The notes under the pieces: model-generated | Database searches by the model: none | Seen by the model: only the letters and a program-made list of their open reading frames with translations | Told to the model about the DNA's origin: nothing | Made by a program: the position numbers and the translations under genes | Shown: piece after piece, positions 1-9,769 of the stretch | Layout: each line of letters starts with the position of its first letter | Position numbering within the stretch: the stretch's first letter is position 1 | From: Candidatus Vicinibacter affinis | GTDB taxonomy: Bacteria; Bacteroidota; Bacteroidia; Chitinophagales; Saprospiraceae | DNA length: 64,000 bases | Assembly (NCBI GenBank): GCA_016714365.1 | Contig: JADJNH010000005.1 | Span: 1,526,501 to 1,590,500 of the forward strand | Reading direction: 5' to 3'

Positions 1-566
1 AGGAGTCAGATGTCATCGGCGCGGCTGAATTTGAAAAAATGCTTGGAAACAAAATTCAAGCTCCTGGTCCATCAGCTACTCCAAAGGAACTGGCAAAAGA
101 AGTTCTGGCAGAGGAAATAAAGCCTCTGGATAGCCCATCAAAGACTTTAGATCAAACTCCCCATACAGTGGAGATAAATTTGCCAGAAGCCAGTCATTCC
201 CCAATAAGTAAAATTGAAACACCTCCTGCACAAAGTCCAAAGCCTGTATTGAAGGAGAATCAATATGAACAATTGTTTGATCATTTGAAAGTTTCAGCTC
301 TTTCTGAAAAGTTGGAGTTAGTGCCCATTAAGGATATTCGTTCGGGAATGGGATTAAATGAGCGAATTTTAGCTCAGAACGAACTTTTTTGCGGAGACAA
401 GAATGCTTTTGATCAGACATTAAATGATCTAAACATCTGTGGAAGTTTTGAGGAAGCTCGCAGACTTTTATGCGAAAAGGTAATTCCCGTTTATCATTGG
501 GATAAACCGGATAAAGAAAAATTTGTTGATTCATTTATTAAATTGGTGCAGAGAAGGTATTTATGA
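1..566 (+). CDS. Conserved Bacteroidota hypothetical protein, 3' part only
   Basis: The frame is open to the left edge of the window, so this is the C-terminal part of a longer protein; the ATG at 39 is probably internal, because in-frame codons upstream of it read as ordinary protein (ESDVIGAAEFEK). A low-complexity linker rich in Pro, Ser, Lys and Glu comes first (about the first 85 visible residues). A compact C-terminal region of about 95 residues follows, with the pattern IKDIRSGMGLNERILAQNELF, then a helical stretch and VYHWDKPDKEKF. From memory, this tail (an 'I.SAIGINDRF.F...LF' type segment) is common in Bacteroidota proteins of unknown function. The stop overlaps the start of the rhomboid gene by 4 bases (ATGA), so the two are probably co-transcribed and translationally coupled. 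No function can be given. Confidence 0.7.
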   Translation, partial: ESDVIGAAEFEKMLGNKIQAPGPSATPKELAKEVLAEEIKPLDSPSKTLDQTPHTVEINLPEASHSPISKIETPPAQSPKPVLKENQYEQLFDHLKVSALSEKLELVPIKDIRSGMGLNERILAQNELFCGDKNAFDQTLNDLNICGSFEEARRLLCEKVIPVYHWDKPDKEKFVDSFIKLVQRRYL

Positions 567-1279
567 CCGTAAATTATAATGTACAAAGAGGGCATTTTAT
601 AAATAGTCTGTTAATTGCTTTTTGTATTTGTTTGTTTATATCCTTAATTCATTTATTCTTTGAATTAGTTCCGGCTGATAAATTTAGTTGGAGTATTTAT
701 CCCAGGGACCCTTCACAGTGGTATGGTGTGTTTACAGGTCATTACATACATGCGAGTTGGAATCATTTACTCAGTAACCTTACTCCGTTGTTTGTGAGTC
801 TTACCATGATATTCTTTTTTTACCGAAGTATCGGTTGGGCAGTATATTTTATGATCTGGATTATTACCGGATTTGCAGTGTTCATGTTTGCCAGAAGTAA
901 TTCTCATCTTGGTGCCAGCGGGCTGGTTTATGGTTTGATTGCATTTGTATTTTTTTCTGGAATTTTCCGGAGAAACGCTAAGTCAATTGTTTTAATGATC
1001 ATAATGACAGTTATGTATGGGAGTTATACCGCTGGTTTTTTGCCCATTGATGAAAAGGTATCATTTGAAAGTCATATTTTTGGAGCATTGGCAGGACTTT
1101 GGACTGCTTTTGTATTTAGAGATTTTAGAGAACATGATGAGCGTGTTGAGAAGCCTTCTTGGAGTGAAGACGATCGTCCAAAAGAATATTTCTTTTCAAA
1201 AGACTTGTTTGATCGTACCATCCAACAACGAATGGAGGATGAAGAACAGCGTCAGAAAGAACAAGACTTAAATTTATAA
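563..1279 (+). CDS. Rhomboid family intramembrane serine protease
   Basis: A 238-aa polytopic membrane protein with about six hydrophobic segments. The rhomboid signature is visible: HYIHASWNHLLSNL at residues 60-73, with the conserved His and Asn of transmembrane helix 2; GASG at 117-120, giving the nucleophile Ser119; and SHIFGALAGL at 170-179, giving the catalytic His171. Rhomboids cleave transmembrane substrates within the inner membrane using a Ser-His dyad. Both catalytic residues are present, so the enzyme should be active. The charged C-terminal tail (about residue 185 onward) is cytoplasmic-looking and not part of the fold. The gene starts inside the stop codon of the upstream gene. 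The substrate is unknown. Confidence 0.9.
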   Translation: MTVNYNVQRGHFINSLLIAFCICLFISLIHLFFELVPADKFSWSIYPRDPSQWYGVFTGHYIHASWNHLLSNLTPLFVSLTMIFFFYRSIGWAVYFMIWIITGFAVFMFARSNSHLGASGLVYGLIAFVFFSGIFRRNAKSIVLMIIMTVMYGSYTAGFLPIDEKVSFESHIFGALAGLWTAFVFRDFREHDERVEKPSWSEDDRPKEYFFSKDLFDRTIQQRMEDEEQRQKEQDLNL

Positions 1280-1290
1280 TTTTTTTTGAC

Positions 1291-2250
1291 CTAAAACCAA
1301 TTAAATTTCACCTGAGGGAATTTTAAGGCAAGTATTTTTTTTTCGATTTCTATTTTCTTCAATAATTCAATGTGAGATGGACTTTCCGGGTGTATAGGAC
1401 GGTGGCCAATTTGTAATTGTAAAGATTCAATTTCTGAGTTAATTGTCATGGTTTCATTTAATAAAAAACCATCCTCAAAATAATCCCAAATGTAATCAAA
1501 GGCTTCATCAGATGGATGCACTCTATCATTTTTTGTAAAGCGGTAATCCCTTAGATCATCCATAAATATTTCGTATGCAGGAAAATAATGTACATGCTGA
1601 TACATTTCTGTAAGACTGGCTATTGCCAGAATCAGGCTGGCTTTACTTCGGTTATTTTCAATGAATCCATCTCTTAGGTATCGGACAGGGCTTATGCTGA
1701 AGATAATTTTTATATTTGGCAGGGAATCCTTTAATTTTTCAATCGTTTTGCTCCATGTATCTACAATTTCCTGGGTTGTTGACATCGATTTAATAAATTC
1801 ATTCTGGGGTACTTTATGGCAGTTGGAAACGATGTCATTGTTTGATTTTAATCTGTAGAAATGTGCAGAACCAAAAGTAATGATCAGATAATTTGACTTA
1901 ATAAAAAATGTATGGGCTTGTGAAATGTATTCATTAATCTTGTTTATGCAAATATTAGCATCCGTATGAGAAAAATTACTGTGATGGTCAAAGGAGTGAT
2001 ACAGTTCATCATGGAAGTATAAATCATGTTCAGAGTATCTTTTATTTTCTATAATTTTATCAAGTTGATTTGCTAAAACAATAGGATTGAAACTGATACC
2101 AAAAGGGCTCTCCAAAGCATCAAATTGAAAGAAATTTAATTTATGGAAAATTTTCTCAGCAAAACAAGAGCCCATGCAAAGAATTGAGTCCGTATGGCTG
2201 ATGGATAAACCCAACTTAAGTTCCGGAAAATTAGTTCTGAATGATTTCAA
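1291..2250 (-). CDS. GSCFA domain protein (SGNH-hydrolase-like)
   Basis: A 319-aa protein with the family-defining motif GSCFA at residues 27-31, near the N terminus, where Ser28 sits like the SGNH nucleophile. ITFGSAH lies at 124-130 and DRVHPS at 242-247, the latter resembling the DxxH catalytic block of SGNH/GDSL hydrolases. There is no signal peptide, so it is probably cytoplasmic. The GSCFA family is common in Bacteroidota and has no firmly known substrate; an esterase or acyl-transfer role is inferred from the fold. It converges on the rhomboid gene with only 11 bases between them and diverges from the next gene. Confidence 0.85.
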   Translation of the reverse strand: MKSFRTNFPELKLGLSISHTDSILCMGSCFAEKIFHKLNFFQFDALESPFGISFNPIVLANQLDKIIENKRYSEHDLYFHDELYHSFDHHSNFSHTDANICINKINEYISQAHTFFIKSNYLIITFGSAHFYRLKSNNDIVSNCHKVPQNEFIKSMSTTQEIVDTWSKTIEKLKDSLPNIKIIFSISPVRYLRDGFIENNRSKASLILAIASLTEMYQHVHYFPAYEIFMDDLRDYRFTKNDRVHPSDEAFDYIWDYFEDGFLLNETMTINSEIESLQLQIGHRPIHPESPSHIELLKKIEIEKKILALKFPQVKFNWF

Positions 2251-2344
2251 GGATTAATATTTTGTTAAACCGTTCAATAAATATGATTAAGGTCTGATAT
2301 AAAATTTAAATGTCCTAATTTCGTGTAAATTTAATTGGAACATT

Positions 2345-2797
2345 TTGACTTATTCTTTTATTTTAAGATTTGTTTTCGTGACTTTGCTTTTTGGCTATGG
2401 CATTTTGCTCCATGCACAGGAGAATAAAAATTACTGGCCCATTATAGGAAAGGTAGCCTATAAGAAGGAATATGATGAATTGCTTGGAATAAAGGTAGAC
2501 AAGCCGGTTTTTAGTCCTGAGGTGAAGGCTTTGGAAGGTAAGGAAATTTTTTTGAAGGGCTATATCATTCCAACCGACGGTTATAAAAGTCACAAAGAAT
2601 TTGTATTCTCAGCGTTCCCTTACAGCAGTTGTTTTTTTTGTGGTCAAGCAGGTCCTGAAACCGTTTTGGAAGTTGCTTCCAAAAAACCCATCCAATACAC
2701 TTCAGAACCCATCGAGATCCGAGGTAAATTAAGGCTGAATAAAACAGATGTGAATCGGCTTATGTACCAGCTGTTTGAAGTAGAAGAAATTAAGTAG
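2345..2797 (+). CDS. Secreted DUF3299-like protein with CxxC-type motif
   Basis: A 150-aa protein. The only usable start is TTG, since there is no in-frame ATG in the N-terminal stretch. A signal peptide (about residues 1-25, ending HAQ) precedes a small beta-rich domain: LEGKEIFLKGYIIP at about 63-76, then SSCFFCGQAGPE at 94-105 with Cys96 and Cys99. This matches my memory of the DUF3299 family (EIxxxGYxxP ... CFFCGxAGPE), a periplasmic OB-like domain seen near metal or copper handling proteins in other bacteria. Here the neighbours give no such hint. A degenerate -7 box (TAATTTCG, 2316-2323) lies upstream. The function is not established. Confidence 0.75.
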   Translation: MTYSFILRFVFVTLLFGYGILLHAQENKNYWPIIGKVAYKKEYDELLGIKVDKPVFSPEVKALEGKEIFLKGYIIPTDGYKSHKEFVFSAFPYSSCFFCGQAGPETVLEVASKKPIQYTSEPIEIRGKLRLNKTDVNRLMYQLFEVEEIK

Positions 2798-2910
2798 AGG
2801 CTTTTAAGTTAGTTTGGATTGGTTATACCATATTCAATTCAGCTAACCTTCAGGACGAAACACCATTTGGAAATTTTAAGAAACTAATTCAAACCTACTT
2901 TTGCACCTAA

Positions 2911-5900
2911 TTATTTTAGCAGGCTAATGTTACCCTTTTTGACATACTTATCTCCACCTATGCAATATGCTTCCAAATAATAACCAAAAACATCAGGAGG
3001 TAAATATTTCCCATTAAAAGTACCATCCCAGCCTATGTTCGGATTGCTTGATTGAAAGACAAGTTCACCCCATCGATTATAGATTCGAAGTAGCAATTTG
3101 TCTATTTGAGAAGATCTGACATACAAAATATCGTTTCGGCCATCTCCATTTGGAGAAAAGGCGTTCGGAAAAAATATTGTAGAAGAATCACAGCTTGGCG
3201 AAATAACGCTGACCAATACATTTAAATTCTTGATACAGCCAAATGTGTCTGCGATGCTGACAAAGTATCTTGTATCACGGGAAGGATTAACTGTAATGCA
3301 AGGGCAGGTTGTACAAACGGAGCCATCATCAGGTGACCATTTATAACTATACCCCCCCTTGGCACAAAGGGTAACCTTTGTTCCGGCGAGTATTGTAGTA
3401 TCGTTAGATATTGCAATAGAATTTGTGTCAGGATAGGGGATGAGGCAAAAAGTATCCGTTAAGATGCAATTAAAATTGTCATAATAATCTAAAAGGAGTG
3501 TTTTGAATTTATCAACAACCACAGTTTGGGTATTTAAACCTGGCTGTAAGACATCCTCTCCTTTCCAGGTGTAATTTTCTTTACTTCCTGCATTTAAACT
3601 TACTGTATCATTTAAGCAGACTTGCTCTATGAATTTTTGACCGGATAAATTTGGAAATACAATAATTTGGTAGGTATATTTTTTATTGCAACTATCTAAG
3701 GAGTATTCTAACAATTCAAAATCAAACCTTGAAATTGAATCAACATCCTGAGCGAAAAAGATATTGCTGCTGCAGGAATCGCAGGATAATTTATTTCCGG
3801 TCCAAATATATCGCTTCCCGGGAATAGAGTCTTTTCCAAGGATCAGTCTTGCTCCAAAGCACAGAGAGTCTTTAAATTCAAAGATTCTTTCCTTCTGAAA
3901 ATTATAGCTTAAAGTGTCTTTTAAGCATACGCAGTTTTTGGGAAGTACTACCAATAGGTAACTACAATAGTCTAAAAGGTTATCATTTATAAGAATGGAT
4001 TTGGAATAAATTCCATCCACATTAAATTCATTTTTATTTAAAATAATTGTACTTACCAAGTTATCTAACGAATCTAATTGTTGATTGGAGTTCTTGTCTT
4101 CAAATAATCCAAAACAAATTTCCTCTGATATTAATTCTGTTAAATCAGTTAATTTAAATTGGATTTTGACTTCAGATTGTGGGCTATTTTGATTAGAAAT
4201 AATATTAAAATCAAGTAAATCAATACCAGGTAATTTCCTATTTATATTTATTTTTTTAAAACCAGTCTCAAAGAAAACAGGGCATAGGGTGTCGTTATTT
4301 TTACATTTTGAAAGTTTGCGGCTAAAACTATTTGCTTGAATTTCCAATTCCTTGCAATTAAACGAATTTAGTCCTGATACTTTAAATTCAAATTCAACCA
4401 ATTTTCCCGCGGATAAATTATCTTCAAGATCAAAGTGGAGAAAAGTTTGTCTGGCGGACTGAATTATAATTGGATTTTTTTGATTGTGATTGGAAATATT
4501 TATAACTGAATTATCTAAGAAATTTAGTGGAATTGGCAAGACTATTTTTATACTGTCTTCGGAATGAGTGGTTTGATTTGACCGTATACTTACCTTTATT
4601 ATTACACTATCCTCGCATTTATTTTCATCATTTATTAAAAGATCGATTTGCGTATCTGTATTTGAGCTAATATCATTTATTCTTATTTGTCTACTATTTT
4701 TTGCAACAGTGTTTTGTAATTGGTTGCAAAGATTCTTGCCATTTGTTCTGAATTCAATAAAACTGTTTACCGTGGACTGGCAGTTTGTGGTAGCCAGGAA
4801 TTTAAAAATTATGCTATTTTCCGGTGCCGATAGTATGCCTTTCAAACCAAATAATTTGAGGTTTGAATCCAAATCCTCAATATCCCATCTGAATGTATTA
4901 GAGTTAACTTTTTGAGGTGGTGGTAATATTCTGAACGGACTTCCTTTGGGATAACTAAATTTTATTTCCTGATCGACGAACGAAATTCCGTCAGGTAGTT
5001 TAACTTCCAGGAAAACATCTTTTGCAATACCTCTGTCTGCGTTATAAATTTCCAAATTGATTTCCGGAAGTGTATCACAAAGATCCAGAATTCTATCCTC
5101 TTGTATAAGATCCAATTCCAATTCCGGATTTTCAGGTTTGATAATTACAGAGAAGCTGTCAGTAGTGCAATCACCCGGGCTTTGTTCTTCTCCATCACAA
5201 CTCCAGGTGCTGATGATATCAACTGTATCTGTATTGCAACCATTTATCTCAGTCTGAAAGAAAATTCTGTAAGTTGAATTTGGTTCAATCCCCTTGACTA
5301 AAAAAAGGTTACTGTCTGGTTTTGTAATATTTAGTGGTGGAGTACTATTTAATATTAGATTTGATATTGTTTTTTTTCGGGATGTAACTTTAAATTTGAA
5401 GCTCCCCGGGAATGGAACATTGGATAATTCAAAATTCCAACCAACTGACTTGCCAGCTGCAAAAATGGTTTTAACCGGTTGGTTGATATATTTGTTCCCG
5501 TTTAATATTTCTATGGTGGTCAATTTGGAGAAAATATTTTTAGTATAGAAAATACTGGTGCTGGGATCTATATAGAATTGGGCATTTTTGTCTCCACTAT
5601 AATTGTATGTTGAGATGGATTGAGTATTGGTTGCATTCAGTTTTTTGCAATCCACTATTCGTCCAATTGGAATTATTAAAAGAGTATATGCTTCATCGAA
5701 TCTAATACTGTCTAGTCCGGTCTGAGGAGCATACCATCGATTGTTTCTTAGAATGGCGGGTAGTATTATAGTCCGGTACAGTGTTTTTTGACCTGAAATA
5801 TTGTAATATAGTTCAATAGTGAAGCTGTCAATTATGATGCCATTGAGTGCTTGAAAAGTAAAAGAATCCATTTTAAACAATGAACGATATTCGTATGGAA

Positions 5901-8457
5901 AGAAGTTATCCAAATTTGACAGCACCTTAATTTCCATTTGAGGCAAAATAATTTTATCAGTGCAAATGAATTTCTTAATTCCTTCCTGAGTGATTTCAAG
6001 GCCCATTGAAGTGAGTTTAATGGTGTCTTGTATTTCATGACATGAAAAGGGATTTTTTGGAATGGCTGATTTTGATATTAAGGAAGATTTCGTGAGGACA
6101 ATAACTTTGGCGATTTGTTGACCGGTATAAGAACTTATGACTCCGGTAGTTTTTAGGTAGATGCTGTCACCATTTTCAAATTTGAAGTCAATTGGTAGGC
6201 CGGCACCATATAGATTTGCCGATTCAGGAGTTATTGGTATATAAATACCATTCCCAAAACCATTTTCAACCAATTGAGGTTTGGTACAGGAAGGAAGTAA
6301 TTCTTTGCTTTTGTATTCCTTGTATATTGGAAAATTGAATTCATAAGAATTCATTCCGTTGTTTTTAATTATTCTAATATTTGAGTTAATATCCGAATAA
6401 CTTAAATCTGAAAAAATATAAAAGCAAAGCGAATCATGCTTTAGGTTTTCATTATCTACCTTTAATCTTGCTTTAAATTCATAAACAATGGTGTCACCTG
6501 TAATAAATCTTTTAAGTTCGGCTTTACGAAGATCTGTCAAATTATCCAACTTAAACCGATCATCATCAGGATCACCTTCCCCTACATTGAGCCTGTATAA
6601 TTTAGAGTCAAAGTCAACAAAAGCAGATATGGTGTCTTGTTCGAAGGTCGCTGAAGCACAAGGAAATTCTACTACCTTTTCTGCAAATGAAGAAGGCCCA
6701 CATTCATCAATTTTATTGACACAGGTGAGATGGGCCTCCAGACAGATTTTGGCAACAAGATCAGGCTTCAAAGTTCTTTTATTGGGACATGATGTGTTAA
6801 ATTGAGTATTGACCGCGTTTAACTCTTTTTTTAGACAAGATGAATTGCAATCTAATTTTACGTTAAATTTTAAAACCATTTCAGAAGTGAATGGTGGGGT
6901 AAATTCAAGTACAACTGAGGTGAAATTATTATTGTCAATTTTTTTAGATATTGGGCTCTTGTTGTTTAATTGAAAAGTTGAATCTATCAAAAGTAGAGGA
7001 CAGGGTATTTGTATACTGACAAATAAATTTCTATTTGTTGGTACGGGGTTCAATTTTATTTTTGATTCTAAAGAATATATCTTATTGTCAATAAGAATAG
7101 CGTCTTCAGGAGTCATAACCAGATTGGCTGTAATGGAAGCTGCTGATGAAAAATTGTCTACTGGTTTATTTAACAACATCCGATCACTACCTGGTATGCA
7201 TACGGAGTTGTATTTGTAACTATAAAGCCATGGGAAGTTGGTAGGAATGGATGGCGACGAAGTAAGACAGGATCCTAATCGAAAATTTAATTTGAAAGAT
7301 TCACCTGGATTCAGATTGCTAATTTTAATTTTAACTTCATGAAAGGCAGAATCCATTTTGCATCCCATTAAATTAAGAAGGTCTTTGTATTCTATTGAAT
7401 CTATCAAAGCACTTCCTGTTATGGAAAAGCTGTCATATAAAAATCCAAAAGTGTAAGGACCAGAAATCGCGTTACTTGCCTTTAACGTAATGGTAATATT
7501 TTCTGCTACCGCACCGCCGGTGTTGTAGATTGTCAACATTTGCAAGGCTCCGTCTTTAGAACATATGCATTCCGGGAATTGTGGCATCGGATTAAAACTC
7601 AGACTGGCTTCTCTGGCAGGAATTACAAAATCAATCCCTGCAGCTTCTTCGTAGACTTGACAACTTTGTCCTTTGCAACCCCAGTCTGCTCTAAAATAGG
7701 ATTGTATAAATTCTTTAAGGCAGCTACGATGAATAATTTCTTCATCAATCGTAATGATTTCACCATTTTCAAAAAACTCATCACCGTCACCTATATTTTT
7801 AAAATCTTTTGGTCCTAATCTCATTCGGAGTAATGTATCGTTATACATTAATATATCTCCGTTCTTACTCGTAATATCTAAAGGGTCATGCTTGTCTTCA
7901 AAAATAAACTCACTTAAGTTACCCAGTCGGGTGTTGCGGATCTTTAACAGCCTTTTAAAAGAGGATCCAACTTCTTTTATGGTGGATGATTGGTTTTCAA
8001 TAACTAAGAATCCCGTTTCAATTTTATAGGGTGGGGAAGTCAAAATGGAGTCTTTGGTATTTAGGTAATGCATGATCCACTTATTTTGGAAAAGCATTCC
8101 GTTGTTAACGTCGTTATAAATTTGACAATTTGACTGGATTGTAAAATTGAGCGTAATAATTGCTCCCTTAAGTAGAGAAATTACGATGAATTCCGGTTCA
8201 TTGGAGGTAATAATATTTCCTTCCAGTGCTCCGCTCAGGCTACCAGCCTTGTATTCTAAGCCGGTGGGTAACAAACCTTTTATTTGAATACTGCTGAGAT
8301 CTTGCCCGGTATTATTTTCCAAAATCAGATCGAAATCTCCTTCTCCGCAGACACTAAAGTTCAACGGATCTATTTGCTTCAGTATTAAGTTTTGTGCATT
8401 CGAGTTTTCTATACCTGTAAGTATAATGCACATTAAAATATAAATATTTGTTTTCAT
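2911..8457 (-). CDS. Giant secreted T9SS type B cargo protein (CHU_C / gliding motility-associated C-terminal domain)
   Basis: The longest gene here, 1848 aa. The computed ORF begins at 8481, but a start at 8457 places a clean signal peptide (MKTNIYILMCIILTG...NAQ) at the N terminus. The body is a chain of beta-sandwich, DUF11-like segments with many paired cysteines (for example CICSKDG and CSSNIFF), typical of extracellular adhesins. Near the C terminus a PKD/Ig-like module (about 1660-1750) ends with CITVNPSRDTRYFVSIAD. The last 90 residues are a type B T9SS sorting domain: FFPNAFSPNGDGRND, then LLLRIYNRWGELVFQS, GWDG and a final lysine. It is expected to be exported by Sec and then T9SS and attached to or released from the cell surface. 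A structural or adhesive role is inference. No enzyme domain is visible. Confidence 0.88.
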   Translation of the reverse strand: MKTNIYILMCIILTGIENSNAQNLILKQIDPLNFSVCGEGDFDLILENNTGQDLSSIQIKGLLPTGLEYKAGSLSGALEGNIITSNEPEFIVISLLKGAIITLNFTIQSNCQIYNDVNNGMLFQNKWIMHYLNTKDSILTSPPYKIETGFLVIENQSSTIKEVGSSFKRLLKIRNTRLGNLSEFIFEDKHDPLDITSKNGDILMYNDTLLRMRLGPKDFKNIGDGDEFFENGEIITIDEEIIHRSCLKEFIQSYFRADWGCKGQSCQVYEEAAGIDFVIPAREASLSFNPMPQFPECICSKDGALQMLTIYNTGGAVAENITITLKASNAISGPYTFGFLYDSFSITGSALIDSIEYKDLLNLMGCKMDSAFHEVKIKISNLNPGESFKLNFRLGSCLTSSPSIPTNFPWLYSYKYNSVCIPGSDRMLLNKPVDNFSSAASITANLVMTPEDAILIDNKIYSLESKIKLNPVPTNRNLFVSIQIPCPLLLIDSTFQLNNKSPISKKIDNNNFTSVVLEFTPPFTSEMVLKFNVKLDCNSSCLKKELNAVNTQFNTSCPNKRTLKPDLVAKICLEAHLTCVNKIDECGPSSFAEKVVEFPCASATFEQDTISAFVDFDSKLYRLNVGEGDPDDDRFKLDNLTDLRKAELKRFITGDTIVYEFKARLKVDNENLKHDSLCFYIFSDLSYSDINSNIRIIKNNGMNSYEFNFPIYKEYKSKELLPSCTKPQLVENGFGNGIYIPITPESANLYGAGLPIDFKFENGDSIYLKTTGVISSYTGQQIAKVIVLTKSSLISKSAIPKNPFSCHEIQDTIKLTSMGLEITQEGIKKFICTDKIILPQMEIKVLSNLDNFFPYEYRSLFKMDSFTFQALNGIIIDSFTIELYYNISGQKTLYRTIILPAILRNNRWYAPQTGLDSIRFDEAYTLLIIPIGRIVDCKKLNATNTQSISTYNYSGDKNAQFYIDPSTSIFYTKNIFSKLTTIEILNGNKYINQPVKTIFAAGKSVGWNFELSNVPFPGSFKFKVTSRKKTISNLILNSTPPLNITKPDSNLFLVKGIEPNSTYRIFFQTEINGCNTDTVDIISTWSCDGEEQSPGDCTTDSFSVIIKPENPELELDLIQEDRILDLCDTLPEINLEIYNADRGIAKDVFLEVKLPDGISFVDQEIKFSYPKGSPFRILPPPQKVNSNTFRWDIEDLDSNLKLFGLKGILSAPENSIIFKFLATTNCQSTVNSFIEFRTNGKNLCNQLQNTVAKNSRQIRINDISSNTDTQIDLLINDENKCEDSVIIKVSIRSNQTTHSEDSIKIVLPIPLNFLDNSVINISNHNQKNPIIIQSARQTFLHFDLEDNLSAGKLVEFEFKVSGLNSFNCKELEIQANSFSRKLSKCKNNDTLCPVFFETGFKKININRKLPGIDLLDFNIISNQNSPQSEVKIQFKLTDLTELISEEICFGLFEDKNSNQQLDSLDNLVSTIILNKNEFNVDGIYSKSILINDNLLDYCSYLLVVLPKNCVCLKDTLSYNFQKERIFEFKDSLCFGARLILGKDSIPGKRYIWTGNKLSCDSCSSNIFFAQDVDSISRFDFELLEYSLDSCNKKYTYQIIVFPNLSGQKFIEQVCLNDTVSLNAGSKENYTWKGEDVLQPGLNTQTVVVDKFKTLLLDYYDNFNCILTDTFCLIPYPDTNSIAISNDTTILAGTKVTLCAKGGYSYKWSPDDGSVCTTCPCITVNPSRDTRYFVSIADTFGCIKNLNVLVSVISPSCDSSTIFFPNAFSPNGDGRNDILYVRSSQIDKLLLRIYNRWGELVFQSSNPNIGWDGTFNGKYLPPDVFGYYLEAYCIGGDKYVKKGNISLLK

Positions 8458-8518
8458 ATTTCTTAAATTAAATCTGACCAAAAAGTTCAGATCATAAGTA
8501 ATGAAAACGGTAATGAGA

Positions 8519-8950
8519 TCACCTTCTTAGGAACGTCCAGAGCAATATAAATATAGCGCCTATTTTGACCAAAATGTACATCAGTACTATAATGGGTTTT
8601 GATTGTATGCTTTCTACAGGTTCGCTCCAATAGGAAAAATAGGGAAAGTATTTAATTTTAATAGGGACGCTTTCATTCAAAATACCCATGCATCTGCGGT
8701 CAGGGGCAATTCTGTTATCCAGTTCTTCGACGTATCCGTCATAACGTTGACGATATTGTGTTTCATGGGCCTGATATTCATACCAATAAGTACGATCAGG
8801 TTTGCATATGTGTTCCACTATTCGGGCATCAGATTCCTGGTAAAAGTACTTTAAGGCAATAGTTCTGAACGGATCTTCTATATTGAAAAAGGGCAAAACG
8901 AAGAAACATAATAAGAAAAAAGCAACCGAAAACTTTAGGTAGTACCACAT
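8519..8950 (-). CDS. Small membrane protein of unknown function
   Basis: A 143-aa protein with a hydrophobic segment at about 5-23 and a second at about 118-140. The central part (about 30-110) is Tyr/Arg/Asp-rich and probably extracytoplasmic, with Cys48 and Cys87 available for a disulfide. I do not recognise the family. A well-formed Bacteroidota promoter (TTG, 20-bp spacer, TAAGTTTG) sits directly upstream, which supports expression. It lies only 61 bases upstream of the giant T9SS gene on the same strand, so the two could be co-transcribed. Confidence 0.6.
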   Translation of the reverse strand: MWYYLKFSVAFFLLCFFVLPFFNIEDPFRTIALKYFYQESDARIVEHICKPDRTYWYEYQAHETQYRQRYDGYVEELDNRIAPDRRCMGILNESVPIKIKYFPYFSYWSEPVESIQSKPIIVLMYILVKIGAIFILLWTFLRR

Positions 8951-8971
8951 TTGAGCCAGTTAAATTTAAAT

Positions 8972-9002
8972 CAAACTTACACAAAAGAATGAAAAATCAC
9001 AA
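8972..9002 (-). promoter_or_regulatory. Predicted Bacteroidota sigma-70 type promoter for the 143-aa membrane protein
   Basis: On the minus strand, TTG (9000-9002) is followed by a 20-bp spacer and TAAGTTTG (8972-8979), an exact match to the TAnnTTTG -7 consensus of the phylum. The expected transcription start lies about 15 bases before the ATG at 8950. This is the best-formed promoter I found in the window. Confidence 0.6.
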
Positions 9003-9022
9003 AATGAATTATTTTTAGGCGT

Positions 9023-9769
9023 GTGAAAGAGCTTTTTGGATTGATCTTACTGAAATATAGCAAACTCCAAACCTGGCAAAAGGTCTTGGGCATATTGGGC
9101 TTTATCTTATCTCTTCACTGGTTATACCTCTTATTATTGATTGTTGTTTATCCTCCAATTACGACCACTCAGATTGGAAGTCTGGTGGATGGTTATGGCA
9201 TTAAGAGAAACTATGTTTCTTTTGGTAACATTTCGCCTATGGCTCCATTAGCAGTAATTGCAGCTGAGGACCAATTGTTTATGGGGCATTTTGGCTTAGA
9301 TTTGAACAGCATTGAGAAGGCAATGGAGCACAACAAGCTGAAAAAGAAGCGAAAAAGGGGTGCTTCTACCATCAGTCAGCAAGTGGCTAAAAACATATTC
9401 TTGTGGCAAGGCAGAAGTTGGTTGAGAAAAGGCCTGGAAGTCTATTTTACCTTTATGATTGAAGGACTTTGGAGTAAAAAGCGGATCATAGAGATGTATT
9501 TGAATACCGTTGAAATGGGTGAAGGCATCTTTGGAATAGAAGCAGCAGCCAGACAATACTTTGGCAAGTCTGCCAGATTTCTAACCAGAGAGGAATCGGC
9601 AATGATTGCGGCCAGTTTACCCAATCCAAAACGATACAAAGTGAAGCCTACTTCTGCCTGGGTCTCCCTTCGCAAACCCTGGGTTTTACAACAAATGAGT
9701 CAACTGGAATCTGATGAAGAGGTGAGCGAGCTTTTGTCTAAAGCGTATCATAAGAATGACAGGAACTAG
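9023..9769 (+). CDS. mtgA: Monofunctional biosynthetic peptidoglycan transglycosylase
   Basis: A 248-aa GT51 enzyme that polymerises lipid II into glycan strands at the outer face of the inner membrane. It has a transmembrane anchor at about 22-43 and the catalytic motif AAEDQLFMGHFGLD (80-93) with Glu82. GASTISQQVAKN follows at 113-124, then RKGLEVYFTFMIEGLWSKKRIIEMYLN (split here only by helix turns; about 135-161) and GIEAAARQYFGKSA at 171-184. Length and motif order match MtgA; no transpeptidase domain follows. The start is GTG at 9023, with no in-frame ATG nearby. It stands alone, divergent from the 143-aa membrane protein and away from the dcw cluster. Confidence 0.92.
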   Translation: MKELFGLILLKYSKLQTWQKVLGILGFILSLHWLYLLLLIVVYPPITTTQIGSLVDGYGIKRNYVSFGNISPMAPLAVIAAEDQLFMGHFGLDLNSIEKAMEHNKLKKKRKRGASTISQQVAKNIFLWQGRSWLRKGLEVYFTFMIEGLWSKKRIIEMYLNTVEMGEGIFGIEAAARQYFGKSARFLTREESAMIAASLPNPKRYKVKPTSAWVSLRKPWVLQQMSQLESDEEVSELLSKAYHKNDRN

